From a virus, in IMG/VR virus record IMGVR_UViG_3300024265_000041, positions 20,256 to 84,255 of that record: 64,000 nt of DNA. One strand, given 5' to 3'. The notes below the pieces were generated by a model. That model did no database searches and was not told the origin of the DNA. It saw only the letters and a list, made by a program, of their open reading frames with translations. The number at the start of each line of letters is the position of its first letter. Position 1 is the stretch's first letter. Both the position numbers and the translations under genes were made by a program. Shown here piece after piece: positions 57,354 through 64,000 of the stretch.

Positions 57354-57629
57354 CTAATTTATATTGGTCCCATACACTGTCCAAATCCAGTGCGGTCTTA
57401 CCTCATTCCCCACTTCTCCTAGTTTTAGTTTGGGCGGGTCGTGGCTGTTTCGCTCTGATTCAGGCGCTACCTCCTGAGTGTCTATAAATTTTGGAGCTTT
57501 ATTACAAGGTTTGATTTTGTAGAGTAAATATAATCCCAGACGACTCAGGCGAGTCTTCCACTTGACGGAAATACCTAGCACCCCTAAGGTCAATAAAAAT
57601 AAAATATAAGACGCTATAGATTTATACAC
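57354..57629 (-). CDS. Small membrane protein, unknown
   Basis: 91 residues; a transmembrane helix at ~6-22 (ASYILFLLTLGVLGISV), a second weak hydrophobic part ~32-37, then a Pro/Glu/Ser-rich soluble tail (EVAPESERNSHDPPKLKLGE) with an aromatic ending HWIWTVYGTN. Followed by the terminator. No family recognised. Confidence 0.5.
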   Translation of the reverse strand: MYKSIASYILFLLTLGVLGISVKWKTRLSRLGLYLLYKIKPCNKAPKFIDTQEVAPESERNSHDPPKLKLGEVGNEVRPHWIWTVYGTNIN

Positions 57630-57645
57630 TTTAACTCCCCTGCTA

Positions 57646-58041
57646 TTAGTCTAACTGATAATAGATTTCACCGTCATGTCTATAAAACATTTGTCCTGAG
57701 CATTGTCCAGACTCCCACTCTTTCTTATAGAGTTCCCAGTCTTTATTTGTCAGGCCTTCACTAGATCGAATATCGCCAGAAACAAATTGAATAAACAAAG
57801 CATCCAGCTCGACAACCTGCCACGAATTAATCTGGTCATCTGTCCAAGCTCCAAAGGCTCTAACATGATCACGAAACGCCTGCTGCTTTTCAACCGTATC
57901 TAAAAATTGATATTCATCTTCCGCAGCTTCTATCGCATATTTCCAGGTATAAGCTCCAGCGTTCTGGCCCATTTCTGCCACACTTGAACAGAAGTCAGAA
58001 GGTTCTGCTTCATTAAAAAATTTTGTTATATTAATTTCCAT
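57646..58041 (-). CDS. Conserved-type phage protein of unknown function
   Basis: 131 residues from the ATG at 58041 (GGGAGGGAATTGG upstream), not the longer open frame to 58110. Core FGAWTDDQINSWQVVELDAL, then FIQFVSGDIRS and YRHDGEIYYQLD; this set of blocks is familiar from many small phage and plasmid proteins in Gram-negative hosts, though I cannot give it a function. Mostly helical and acidic. Confidence 0.6.
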   Translation of the reverse strand: MEINITKFFNEAEPSDFCSSVAEMGQNAGAYTWKYAIEAAEDEYQFLDTVEKQQAFRDHVRAFGAWTDDQINSWQVVELDALFIQFVSGDIRSSEGLTNKDWELYKKEWESGQCSGQMFYRHDGEIYYQLD

Positions 58042-58255
58042 TCCAATTCCCTCCCCACGTTCCCTTCCACTCTTCAGGCGGAGGACTGTGATACGCTTTA
58101 ATTTTCTCAAATTGCTCTATGCTAAGACCATCCCCACGATGGCGAACTCCTACCGCTCTGGCATCTGCTCGTCTAACTAAACTCTCTCGGCAGAAACAAC
58201 ATAGACCATCATAGGAGCTGGCATAACCTTTACCGCATTTGCACTTTAGACCCAC
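58031..58255 (-). CDS. Small zinc-finger-like protein
   Basis: 74 residues. CKCGKGYASSYDGLCCFC is a four-Cys zinc ribbon. A basic stretch (RRADARAVGVRHRG) and a Trp/Gly ending (EEWKGTWGGNWNGN) follow. It overlaps the next gene's start. Possibly binds nucleic acid or a host regulator. Confidence 0.55.
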   Translation of the reverse strand: MGLKCKCGKGYASSYDGLCCFCRESLVRRADARAVGVRHRGDGLSIEQFEKIKAYHSPPPEEWKGTWGGNWNGN

Positions 58256-58291
58256 TAGTTCACTCCTTCCTGTATTCCAGCTGCTTGATTA

Positions 58292-58558
58292 CTACCTCGC
58301 AATTCTCTCCAATATTGAGATATTTATAGAGTTTCCTTTTTCGGATTTCTCTACTTTAACCGTGACGTCCCTTTGGTTATCTGTCTTATGACTTCTCACA
58401 TAAGTGTAGGTATCCCTTCCGTCACCGTTTATCGGCGGGTGTTTACAATAAATAGGTTGCCCAGGGAACTTAAGATCAAGTACTTTTCGTATAGCCCCAT
58501 CCCAAGTTCCACAGTCTTCTCCGCAGATCCCAACGTAAATTTCTCTAACTTTATACAT
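58292..58558 (-). CDS. Unknown 88-residue protein
   Basis: Starts MYKVREIYVGICGEDCGTWD with a possible Cys pair; beta-rich end (TVKVEKSEKGNSINISILER). Its ATG overlaps the stop of the upstream gene. No family recognised. Confidence 0.45.
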   Translation of the reverse strand: MYKVREIYVGICGEDCGTWDGAIRKVLDLKFPGQPIYCKHPPINGDGRDTYTYVRSHKTDNQRDVTVKVEKSEKGNSINISILERIAR

Positions 58559-59085
58559 TATGCTTTATCGTACCACTCATCCCTTAACGGAAGAAATTCC
58601 GTATTAAACTCATAGACTAAAGGTACTCGACCATAAAACCTAACGTAATCAAACAGAACCTTAGCCGCAATTCCTTTGACTAGTTCATACTGATAAACTC
58701 CCGGACAGTTTCTCTCTATTCTTTCAGAATACAATCTTTCAAGTTCTACAGCCAGTGGGTAGCATTCCCAGACAAGTTCATCAAACCCAATACCACTATG
58801 AATATTAGTAAAAAATATAGGGAGAGTTCCAACACGGTGATTAAATCCGTCGATTAAAAATGATAGAGTTATTGCAACCCCTCTGCTGTTGCCTATAACC
58901 TTAGGATCCTCCTTCTGTCCTACCTTCCCAGAAACCTCGATAGTCAAATACTTACCATAGGCTTCATCAGCATACTTCTGGATATTTGTCCGGGCGTCAG
59001 AACTAGAATCCTTTCTGTTTTCCCAGATTCTTTTTTCTAGAATAGTGCCGCCTTGAATGATACTGAATAAATACTGAAATATCAC
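58558..59085 (-). CDS. Unknown 175-residue protein
   Basis: Alpha/beta protein. No Cys motif or membrane helix; the middle (GVAITLSFLIDGFNHRVGTL) is hydrophobic and folded. The ATG overlaps the stop of the upstream zinc-finger-like gene. No function can be assigned. Confidence 0.45.
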   Translation of the reverse strand: MIFQYLFSIIQGGTILEKRIWENRKDSSSDARTNIQKYADEAYGKYLTIEVSGKVGQKEDPKVIGNSRGVAITLSFLIDGFNHRVGTLPIFFTNIHSGIGFDELVWECYPLAVELERLYSERIERNCPGVYQYELVKGIAAKVLFDYVRFYGRVPLVYEFNTEFLPLRDEWYDKA

Positions 59086-59486
59086 GATTTCTCTCCTAAG
59101 TCAGACTCAGGTGGCTCCATCCCTCTCAGAGCACTAATAACCTCAGGTTCAACAAAGGCCATCGGCCCATTGGGACAGGGGACATTAAATATATTGTGGA
59201 ACACTGATCTTTTCAGGTGAGCAACTTCCCCAGTCCGGTGAGCCTCTTCTGGATTTAAGTTTCCGTTCGGAAGAGGGTCACCAGATTTTTCTGGGTCGGC
59301 TCCTACTAAGGCAATAAACCCATCGTCAAATAATTTTTGATGTTCCTGACATAACCCAGGTCCGGTGCAAGTAGTATTTTCAAATTTGTCTCGCAATCCT
59401 CTGTCCATCAAAATTGCCCCTGATTCCTTCTCTGAGCCACAAATTATGCAAAACACAGTTTCCATTGTTACGTATGATTTACCCAT
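59082..59486 (-). CDS. Cys-containing phage protein of widespread type, unknown function
   Basis: 134 residues. FCIICGSEKESGAILMDRGL, then GPGLCQEHQKLFDDGFIALV and a later RTGEVAHLKRSVFHNIFNVP block. The C-x2-C and C-x2-H spacing suggests one zinc. Proteins with this start and a G-L-C-x2-H block are common in phage genomes without known role. It follows a CGTAC operator 18 bases before the start, so it is probably tightly regulated. Confidence 0.6.
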   Translation of the reverse strand: MGKSYVTMETVFCIICGSEKESGAILMDRGLRDKFENTTCTGPGLCQEHQKLFDDGFIALVGADPEKSGDPLPNGNLNPEEAHRTGEVAHLKRSVFHNIFNVPCPNGPMAFVEPEVISALRGMEPPESDLGEKS

Positions 59487-59503
59487 GATCTTATCCTGTT
59501 TGT

Positions 59504-59521
59504 TTCGTACATTTGTACGAA
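59504..59521 (-). promoter_or_regulatory. CGTAC palindromic operator, copy 2
   Basis: TTCGTACA-TT-TGTACGAA: 8-bp half-sites with a 2-base centre, between the gene at 59568 and the gene starting at 59486. TTGAGT lies nearby on the minus strand and might be a -35. Confidence 0.6.
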
Positions 59522-59567
59522 GGTTATTAACTCAATAAAGTTTTAAAAATATCAGTAATTGAAGGCA

Positions 59568-59801
59568 TTATTTTGATTTTCTCTTGTGGTCATCCTTAGC
59601 TTCACGACGCAACTCTCTAACCATTGAACAGAAATCTTCCAGACTAGCAAGATTTAGGATGATTGTATCTTCTTGTTGTTCCAGACAGATTAAATCATTA
59701 GCATCCAATGAAGCTGCTACTGCCGGTTCCGGCAAAGCGAGCTCTTCATCCTCCTTTTGCCAGAGAACTTTTGCATGTCTATATAATATTGTATGACTCA
59801 T
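59568..59801 (-). CDS. Unknown 77-residue protein
   Basis: Charged small protein (LWQKEDEELALPEPAVAASL) with a basic end (RREAKDDHKRKSK). Good ribosome site GGGGAG before its ATG. It ends shortly before the operator region. The role is unknown. Confidence 0.45.
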   Translation of the reverse strand: MSHTILYRHAKVLWQKEDEELALPEPAVAASLDANDLICLEQQEDTIILNLASLEDFCSMVRELRREAKDDHKRKSK

Positions 59802-59817
59802 TCTACTCCCCTAATTT

Positions 59818-60082
59818 TTACCTGTGCATAGTTATATATACAAACTTCCCGTAGCAAAAAGTTTTAAGTTTTCCAGTGTCTTCGTCGTACTCCAACGAAT
59901 TAATTACGTGACAATCAAGTAATTCGAAATCCGGCTGATCTTCAAACTCTTAGGATTGGGGACTCTTTCTCGATTTGATCAGCCGAAAAAATAGTTAGAT
60001 GAGTAGAAGACCAGCGAAAATTAACCGTTATGTAGGTCATCAACTTAACTTTTTTGTGGTACATTTCTACTAACTTATCCAT
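59818..60082 (-). pseudogene. Frameshifted gene remnant, related to its neighbour
   Basis: A 46-residue frame from the ATG at 60082 (MDKLVEMYHKKVKLMTYITV) ends at 59942. A second frame begins there and reads EFEDQPDFELLDCHVINSLE then YDEDTGKLKTFCYGKF to the stop at 59818. The second part resembles the C-terminus of the next upstream protein (EETGKLSTFYCGT), so this looks like a broken duplicate. One-base change near CCTAAGAG would restore the frame. The first part may still be translated, as its ATG overlaps the upstream stop. Confidence 0.5.
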
Positions 60083-60555
60083 TATTTAAACCCCTTACCT
60101 AACTCTAAAACAATAGGTGTCCCGCAGTAAAAGGTAGATAACTTACCCGTCTCCTCAACATAGTAAGTCGCAGCTAATACGTGTTCTATGTATAATTTAA
60201 AAGTGGTACCGTCATCAAACTCTGCCACACAAATTGGGGAGCCTTTATTCTCAATATCTTCAAGAGAATTGATATGAAGGTGGTTCGACGTAATATTGTT
60301 GATAACCAATACCTTAGCTAAATGAAGTTTTTGGTAAAACTTCTCCATTACTGTAAACTCCGGTTCTTTTTCTGATTCAGACCAACCCATATCCCTTAAA
60401 ACTTCCTCTGGATCAAGTTCTTCCCCTTCTTTTTGATGTCCTAAATAAAGGAAAATTAACCTGTCTCCTTTATTCCTAGCTTTTAACCCATACTCAGTTG
60501 TACCGTCTTTAACTTTAGCCGTTGTCATTGGGCATATACTTCCACGTTTAATCAT
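60082..60555 (-). CDS. Unknown 157-residue protein with a duplicated, decayed neighbour
   Basis: Mixed alpha/beta protein (FLYLGHQKEGEELDPEEVLR) whose C-terminus (VEETGKLSTFYCGTPIVLEL) is repeated in the adjacent remnant. Its start overlaps the upstream stop. No motif recognised. Confidence 0.5.
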   Translation of the reverse strand: MIKRGSICPMTTAKVKDGTTEYGLKARNKGDRLIFLYLGHQKEGEELDPEEVLRDMGWSESEKEPEFTVMEKFYQKLHLAKVLVINNITSNHLHINSLEDIENKGSPICVAEFDDGTTFKLYIEHVLAATYYVEETGKLSTFYCGTPIVLELGKGFK

Positions 60556-60848
60556 CAGATCTTATACTCCGTTATAAACCTATTACTCTGCCTGCTGGTT
60601 GTCTTCTCCCCATATCCGTACTTCAATAGAACTGACTTAATGTCAGCCACCATCTCGTCTATGGTTTCTTCTTTTTCGTCCTCTTTAAAAGAGATTATTA
60701 CCTTCAAGGCTGGCCACCTTCTAGCCCCACCGTAAAACTTTGGGCCGCTTCCGTTAATATGTTCTCTAAGTTCTATTTCAGCAGCATCTTTTGAACGCCA
60801 ACCCCTAGCCATTACCCCTGACAGCTCTATTAGCTCATTTATTTTCAT
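60555..60848 (-). CDS. Unknown 97-residue protein
   Basis: Alpha/beta protein with a central beta hairpin (GGARRWPALKVIISFKEDEK) and a helical C-terminus. Coupled by start/stop contact with its neighbour. No family recognised. Confidence 0.45.
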   Translation of the reverse strand: MKINELIELSGVMARGWRSKDAAEIELREHINGSGPKFYGGARRWPALKVIISFKEDEKEETIDEMVADIKSVLLKYGYGEKTTSRQSNRFITEYKI

Positions 60849-60852
60849 TGCT

Positions 60853-61041
60853 TTACTCCTGTATGTGAGAAACCTGAGGTAATAGCGAATCTAATTGATC
60901 TGCCATTTCTATAAAATCAATTTCTTCGTGTCTAGGGTCACTCTCGTTCATTTCACGAATTTTATTTTCAGCTTTCATCCCGTCCACCCTGACCATTATA
61001 GCCATAGCTTGAATTTGTATTTCTAAATTAGTTGGGCTCAT
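60853..61041 (-). CDS. Unknown 62-residue acidic protein
   Basis: Small helical acidic protein (KIREMNESDPRHEEIDFIEM) with a ribosome site AGGAGT before its ATG. Overlaps the stop of the upstream membrane protein gene. No motif recognised. Confidence 0.45.
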   Translation of the reverse strand: MSPTNLEIQIQAMAIMVRVDGMKAENKIREMNESDPRHEEIDFIEMADQLDSLLPQVSHIQE

Positions 61042-61351
61042 CGGTACTCCTTAGTCTTTTACAATTTTTCTCGTCAGTCTTAATCAAACGACTGCCGTAC
61101 TCGAAAGCCAAAGATCCATCATCTTGATAACGGGTTATTTTCTTCCCCTGCCCTACTCCTTCAATCCTTGAATACCTTTTTTCCTCTATACTAATTGACT
61201 CCACACAGTCTCCGATTTTGAGTGGTTCTTTTTCACTTCCTTCCTCAGGCAAAAATAATATTAAAATAAGCCCAAAAATTATTGCTATATACAGTAGACA
61301 TATTGATGTTATGACTCGTTCAATGTCACTTAAGTTTTTAGAATTCATCAT
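61028..61351 (-). CDS. Small membrane protein, unknown
   Basis: 107 residues; a transmembrane helix at ~13-34 (ITSICLLYIAIIFGLILILF) followed by a charged beta part (KIGDCVESISIEEKRYSRIE). It likely sits in the inner membrane. Overlaps both neighbours. Function unknown. Confidence 0.5.
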   Translation of the reverse strand: MMNSKNLSDIERVITSICLLYIAIIFGLILILFLPEEGSEKEPLKIGDCVESISIEEKRYSRIEGVGQGKKITRYQDDGSLAFEYGSRLIKTDEKNCKRLRSTDEPN

Positions 61352-61611
61352 ATCCTATCCTCTTGAGTGTCATAGATATTCATCCAATGCTTACTGGTAA
61401 GCCCTTCTACTCCTTCAAGATGTTCTACCACCGTCCAGATATCGAAGTCCCCATTGTCGTCGGTGAATTCTTTTATCTTGTTGTCCAGAATTTCGTCCAG
61501 ATCATCAAACTCAATGTCTATGTCTGGTATGTTTTTCTCTTGTTCAATCTGACGTTTAGCCATAACCAAACCTTCGTGCTTAGGAACACAAAGAAAATCT
61601 AATTTCCCCAT
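61348..61611 (-). CDS. Unknown 87-residue acidic protein
   Basis: Very acidic middle (DIDIEFDDLDEILDNKIKEF) and a helical end. Good GGAGAAG site before the ATG. Acidity suggests a protein-binding or DNA-mimic role, which is only inference. Confidence 0.45.
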   Translation of the reverse strand: MGKLDFLCVPKHEGLVMAKRQIEQEKNIPDIDIEFDDLDEILDNKIKEFTDDNGDFDIWTVVEHLEGVEGLTSKHWMNIYDTQEDRI

Positions 61612-61676
61612 CTATCTTCTCCTTTTCTTTTGAGTTTATCCTGGAGGTGGACAACAGCATCACACTCTACCTGGAG

Positions 61677-61940
61677 TTAATTTTTGAGAGATACTTTTTC
61701 CTTATTCAGAGTGGCTACATACCTTCTCAGCCTCACATAAGCGACCGTGATATAGGAGTAAATTAAAGAGTCTGCTCCACCTGTCACTCCTAAGGATCTA
61801 GGGTTTTGCCCTACAGCGAACGCCCTGTACTTATCCAGTTGTGCTGCTAACTCATCCCTTTCTTTTTTCAGCCGGTCGCAGGTTTTACCTAGAAAATTTA
61901 TTTTCCCTTGGTAATGTAGAATTGATTTTCCTTCACTCAT
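61677..61940 (-). CDS. Unknown 87-residue coiled-coil protein
   Basis: Start set at the ATG at 61940 (GGAGGG 6 bases upstream), overlapping the upstream stop; the longer open frame is ignored. Begins MSEGKSILHYQGKINFLGKT, with a charged helix DRLKKERDELAAQLDKYR. No family recognised. Confidence 0.5.
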   Translation of the reverse strand: MSEGKSILHYQGKINFLGKTCDRLKKERDELAAQLDKYRAFAVGQNPRSLGVTGGADSLIYSYITVAYVRLRRYVATLNKEKVSLKN

Positions 61941-62145
61941 CCTCATCCCTCCAGAGCCCATCACTTTCAATAAGGTTGCGGTATTTAATAATGTCTTCAG
62001 GGTCAAAATCACGATGGCTGGGAAACTCCTGGCCGGTTTCGAGGTTAGTGTTCTGACCATAGACACACAGCCCAAGCTCCTGCTCAAGGTATTCAATCAC
62101 CTTTAGGATCGTTTTATTTTGTGGCCTGTAGTTTTCCTTTGTCAT
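61933..62145 (-). CDS. Unknown 70-residue acidic protein
   Basis: Begins MTKENYRPQNKTILKVIEYL, ends acidic (LIESDGLWRDEDE). Lies in the chain of coupled genes: it overlaps both neighbours. No family recognised. Confidence 0.45.
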   Translation of the reverse strand: MTKENYRPQNKTILKVIEYLEQELGLCVYGQNTNLETGQEFPSHRDFDPEDIIKYRNLIESDGLWRDEDE

Positions 62146-62431
62146 ACCCTAACCTCTTAACTTCGTCACTAAAAATGTTTAACTTCTCGATAACTATTTG
62201 ATGTTTCAATAAAATACCTTTCCTAACTGAATCCTGGGTAGTTGGCCCCATGTCCTCCAGCGCATTTTCAAAAAGCTTCCCTTCCGCTAGAAGTAATTTC
62301 ATCTCCAAAACAATTTGACTTAGATAGACAGGGATAGCTAGATTACCACCTCTGAACAGCCCCGAGGATTTCATAATTATACTAATCTTGGCCATTTGTT
62401 CTATTTGTTTTTTAGAAAGTTTATTGCTCAC
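62114..62431 (-). CDS. Unknown helical protein (105 residues)
   Basis: GTG start at 62431 chosen because AGGAGG lies 4 bases upstream; an in-frame start at 62452 is within the upstream gene. Helical, with two amphipathic runs (KKQIEQMAKISIIMKSSGLF, LEMKLLLAEGKLFENAL). No motif recognised. Confidence 0.45.
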   Translation of the reverse strand: MSNKLSKKQIEQMAKISIIMKSSGLFRGGNLAIPVYLSQIVLEMKLLLAEGKLFENALEDMGPTTQDSVRKGILLKHQIVIEKLNIFSDEVKRLGYDKGKLQATK

Positions 62432-62696
62432 AGGACCTCCTATACTCATCATTTATTGTCACTCTAGACAAAATTAATTCTTCGTTCCTTTCTCCCATCG
62501 TCAAATCAATTTGAATCCACATAGCCGACTTTAAGGCTAAAAACTGATCCTTGGGAAGATAACAATTGAATTCAGATTCCAACATTTTTGCAACCTGAGG
62601 GTGTGAATACCCCTTACATAGCATATCTGCTAATCGATCCCACAATTCTTTTTGATTGTGGGGGTAAACCACATTTACAGACTCAAGTCTTTTCAT
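62421..62696 (-). CDS. Possible small DNA-binding protein, unknown
   Basis: 91 residues. LADMLCKGYSHPQVAKMLES followed by FNCYLPKDQFLALKS resembles a helix-turn-helix (K-G-Y-S-H-x-x-V-A-K-M-L as helix-turn-helix start), of the kind used by small phage regulators. If so it might be the protein that reads the nearby CGTAC operators. This is inference. Confidence 0.5.
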   Translation of the reverse strand: MKRLESVNVVYPHNQKELWDRLADMLCKGYSHPQVAKMLESEFNCYLPKDQFLALKSAMWIQIDLTMGERNEELILSRVTINDEYRRSCEQ

Positions 62697-62719
62697 CAGT
62701 TTTCCTTTTAGGATCTAGT

Positions 62720-62917
62720 CTAAAATCGATTAACTAAAATAATTTTCTTCGGTACTTTTGGACAAACTACAACAAGGATGGACTCCCCTAATTCGTTTTG
62801 GTTTTCATCTATTGCAAATATACCTAACCCGTTGCTTAAGCAATAAGGACAACATAGGTTTTCATAAACCTCCTTAGCTTTCCAAGGTTCTCCGCAAACT
62901 GCACAATGGAAGTTCAT
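62720..62917 (-). CDS. Small zinc-ribbon protein
   Basis: 65 residues. FHCAVCGEPW and LCCPYCLSNG give two C-x2-C pairs, a standard zinc ribbon. The rest is beta-rich (ILVVVCPKVPKKIILV). Unknown partner; typical of small phage proteins that bind host factors. Confidence 0.55.
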   Translation of the reverse strand: MNFHCAVCGEPWKAKEVYENLCCPYCLSNGLGIFAIDENQNELGESILVVVCPKVPKKIILVNRF

Positions 62918-62993
62918 AACAATTTACTCCTATTCATGCTCCCGTTTTGATCTGTTTATTTTACCCTTTAGCTAATATATTGAATGCAACTTT

Positions 62994-63392
62994 TCATCCG
63001 TGGCAGTATTCCCACATGTCAGCTAAAGTATAGCTATAATTCTGTTGTCCGTTTTCATAAAACTGCAAAGAATCTAACCTAGCATCGCGTTTTAAGACGG
63101 CCTTACTACACCCGCTCTTATCGTTTGGTGATCGAGGGAAAAATGATTTAAGTTGAGGGTGTAACCAGTTTTTAAACCAGTAAAAAACAACGTCCTCATC
63201 CTGCATATAAAGCAAAACTTCTCGGTTAGGAACTTGACGAGTTTCCAGGTCTATCAACTTGTTCTTAATAGCCTCCTTTGAAATACCAGAGTATTCAATC
63301 TTGTTAAAGATGTCGTAAACTAAGTCAAAAACTTTTCGACATTCCTCCTCTGTATGAGGCCTTTTCAAGGTGTTAAGGTCGACGGTTTTCAT
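62994..63392 (-). CDS. Unknown 132-residue protein
   Basis: Helical protein (ECRKVFDLVYDIFNKIEYSG) with a Trp/Phe-rich middle (EDVVFYWFKNWLHPQLKSFF) and an aromatic end (YTLADMWEYCHG). The ATG overlaps the upstream stop. No family recognised. Confidence 0.45.
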   Translation of the reverse strand: MKTVDLNTLKRPHTEEECRKVFDLVYDIFNKIEYSGISKEAIKNKLIDLETRQVPNREVLLYMQDEDVVFYWFKNWLHPQLKSFFPRSPNDKSGCSKAVLKRDARLDSLQFYENGQQNYSYTLADMWEYCHG

Positions 63393-63682
63393 GCTTGACT
63401 ACTCCAAGAGTGATCATCCTTTGAAAACATTATACCACCGTTCAGGATACTATCCCCTTTCTCGTTGAAGTAAGCAAACGGCCAAACATATTGGCCACGA
63501 TTTTTCTTGATCGGTAAATCAGAAGACGGGAATATAACTAACCAGTAATCCTCATGGCTTTGCTTTATTTTATTAATAAGAAGATGATTCAACTCCTCTA
63601 TGGACTGAGTAGTTGCCGCAGTCTGTAGCATTTCTTTGATAGCGGATAACATGCGCTCCGCGTTTTCCTGTTGTAAGTTCAT
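63389..63682 (-). CDS. Unknown 97-residue protein behind a CGTAC operator
   Basis: Starts MNLQQENAERMLSAIKEMLQ behind TAGGAG; mixed body with a Trp/Tyr-rich part (EDYWLVIFPSSDLPIKKNRG). The operator at 63717 lies 35 bases before the start. It is the first gene of the coupled string to the left. Confidence 0.5.
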   Translation of the reverse strand: MNLQQENAERMLSAIKEMLQTAATTQSIEELNHLLINKIKQSHEDYWLVIFPSSDLPIKKNRGQYVWPFAYFNEKGDSILNGGIMFSKDDHSWSSQA

Positions 63683-63716
63683 TTCGTTTTTCTCCTAAGT
63701 AAAAACAAACTTGATG

Positions 63717-63736
63717 TTTCGTACATTTGTACGAAA
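63717..63736 (-). promoter_or_regulatory. CGTAC palindromic operator, copy 3
   Basis: TTTCGTACA-TT-TGTACGAAA: 9-bp half-sites with a 2-base centre, between the genes at 63744 and 63682. Same core as copy 2. Confidence 0.6.
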
Positions 63737-63743
63737 CTTTTAA

Positions 63744-64000
63744 TTACTTTAGTTTTCCTTCCCATACAATTTCTGCATCTTTACCGCAATGCAACCTCCA
63801 AAGCTTACCATCAAAAGATGGGATATACCCAGCCTCCCAAAGGTCAATGCAGGATTGAAATTTATTTTCTCCTTGTGATTTTTTATGGAAAATAGATGAT
63901 ATGTAAGCCCACACAGAATCCCACACAGAATCCCACACAGAACCCCACACAGAATCCCACACAGAACCCCACACAGAACCCCTCACAGAACCCCTCACAG
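63744..64000 (-). CDS. Partial gene with SVWD/SVWG repeats (5' end outside window)
   Basis: At least 84 residues; the frame is open through the window edge. The visible N-terminal part is a string of four-residue repeats (GSVWDSVWGSVWDSVWDSVW) coded by a 12-bp tandem repeat, followed by a unique domain (FQSCIDLWEAGYIPSFDGKL). Similar Ser-Val-Trp/Arg-Asp repeats occur in various bacterial and phage proteins; function unknown. Copy number probably varies. Confidence 0.6.
   Translation of the reverse strand, partial: VRGSVRGSVWGSVWDSVWGSVWDSVWDSVWAYISSIFHKKSQGENKFQSCIDLWEAGYIPSFDGKLWRLHCGKDAEIVWEGKLK
63908..64000. repeat. 12-bp tandem repeats (CACACAGAAYCC type)
   Basis: About eight units of a 12-base repeat, with the plus-strand unit CACACAGAATCC or CACACAGAACCC, drifting to CTCACAGAACCC at the edge. 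The 12-base length preserves the reading frame. Confidence 0.8.

Noticed and set aside
63908-64000. Short 12-bp repeats considered as an iteron-type origin
   Set aside because: They keep the reading frame of a gene and encode SVWD units, so coding repeats explain them.
1-64000. Integrase, attachment site or lysogeny module
   Set aside because: No tyrosine or serine recombinase, CI/Cro-type repressor or att-like repeat was recognised in this window.

Overview
The window looks like part of a large tailed double-stranded DNA phage with a siphovirus-type tail. The host is Gram-negative and probably a gammaproteobacterium, perhaps marine. The grounds are: a lambda-like tail gene order (tape measure, M-like, L-like, NlpC/P60-related, J-like hub, fibres); an i-spanin with an embedded outer-membrane lipoprotein spanin; an autonomous set of DNA replication genes; and a standalone copy of a ribosomal RNA element whose loop sequences are of the gammaproteobacterial type. 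No integrase, excisionase or recognisable CI/Cro-type repressor was seen. All assignments come from reading the sequence; no database search was run.

Layout. 1-14034 (+): the 3' end of the tape measure gene, tail tip and hub genes, a tail protein ending in a PhoD-like phosphoesterase domain, and a fibre with a self-chaperoning C-terminus. 14031-15858 (+): lysis block (DUF5675-like candidate lysin, holin candidate, i-spanin, embedded o-spanin). 15948-20301 (+): three tandem paralogous virion-type proteins and a 931-residue protein built from about 30 copies of a 22-residue repeat. 20339-21812 (+): three small genes of unknown function. The strand then switches at a convergent junction (21812/21813), and everything to the right is on the minus strand.

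21813-41147 (-) is the DNA metabolism region: an SbcC/SbcD (T4 gp46/47-like) nuclease pair, a RecU-like nuclease, a DnaQ-like exonuclease, a 5'-nuclease/3'-exonuclease/PolA fusion, a candidate ssDNA-binding protein, an SNF2-type helicase and an AEP primase-helicase fusion. 41325-44475 (-) is a virion-type cassette embedded among the replication genes. 44563-51885 (-) holds a Topo mini-A (Spo11-like) protein, an HNH-like protein, an ATP-dependent ligase, a Dam-type methylase and a thymidylate synthase.

51886-52870 (-) is an RNA-rich locus: tRNA-Pro(UGG), a MazG-like gene, a large structured RNA element, and an 81-nt RNA matching the GTPase-associated centre (GAC) of 23S rRNA. The GAC element reproduces the 58-nt segment equivalent to E. 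coli 1051-1108 without gaps, with paired compensatory changes and its own clamp helix. It is the most unusual feature of the window. 52870-64000 (-) is a dense early-type region of small, mostly unknown genes, often overlapping start-to-stop, with palindromic CGTAC operators, an intrinsic terminator, two frameshifted gene remnants and a partial gene with 12-bp tandem repeats at the window edge.

Working together, the minus-strand genes would supply nucleotides (thymidylate synthase, MazG), replicate and recombine the genome (primase-helicase, polymerase, ligase, SbcCD, helicase, nucleases, topoisomerase-like protein) and possibly adjust host translation or the stringent response (GAC RNA, tRNA, MazG). 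The plus-strand block builds the tail and lyses the cell. No stretch longer than 300 bases lacks a gene, gene remnant or RNA element once the short genes listed here are counted.
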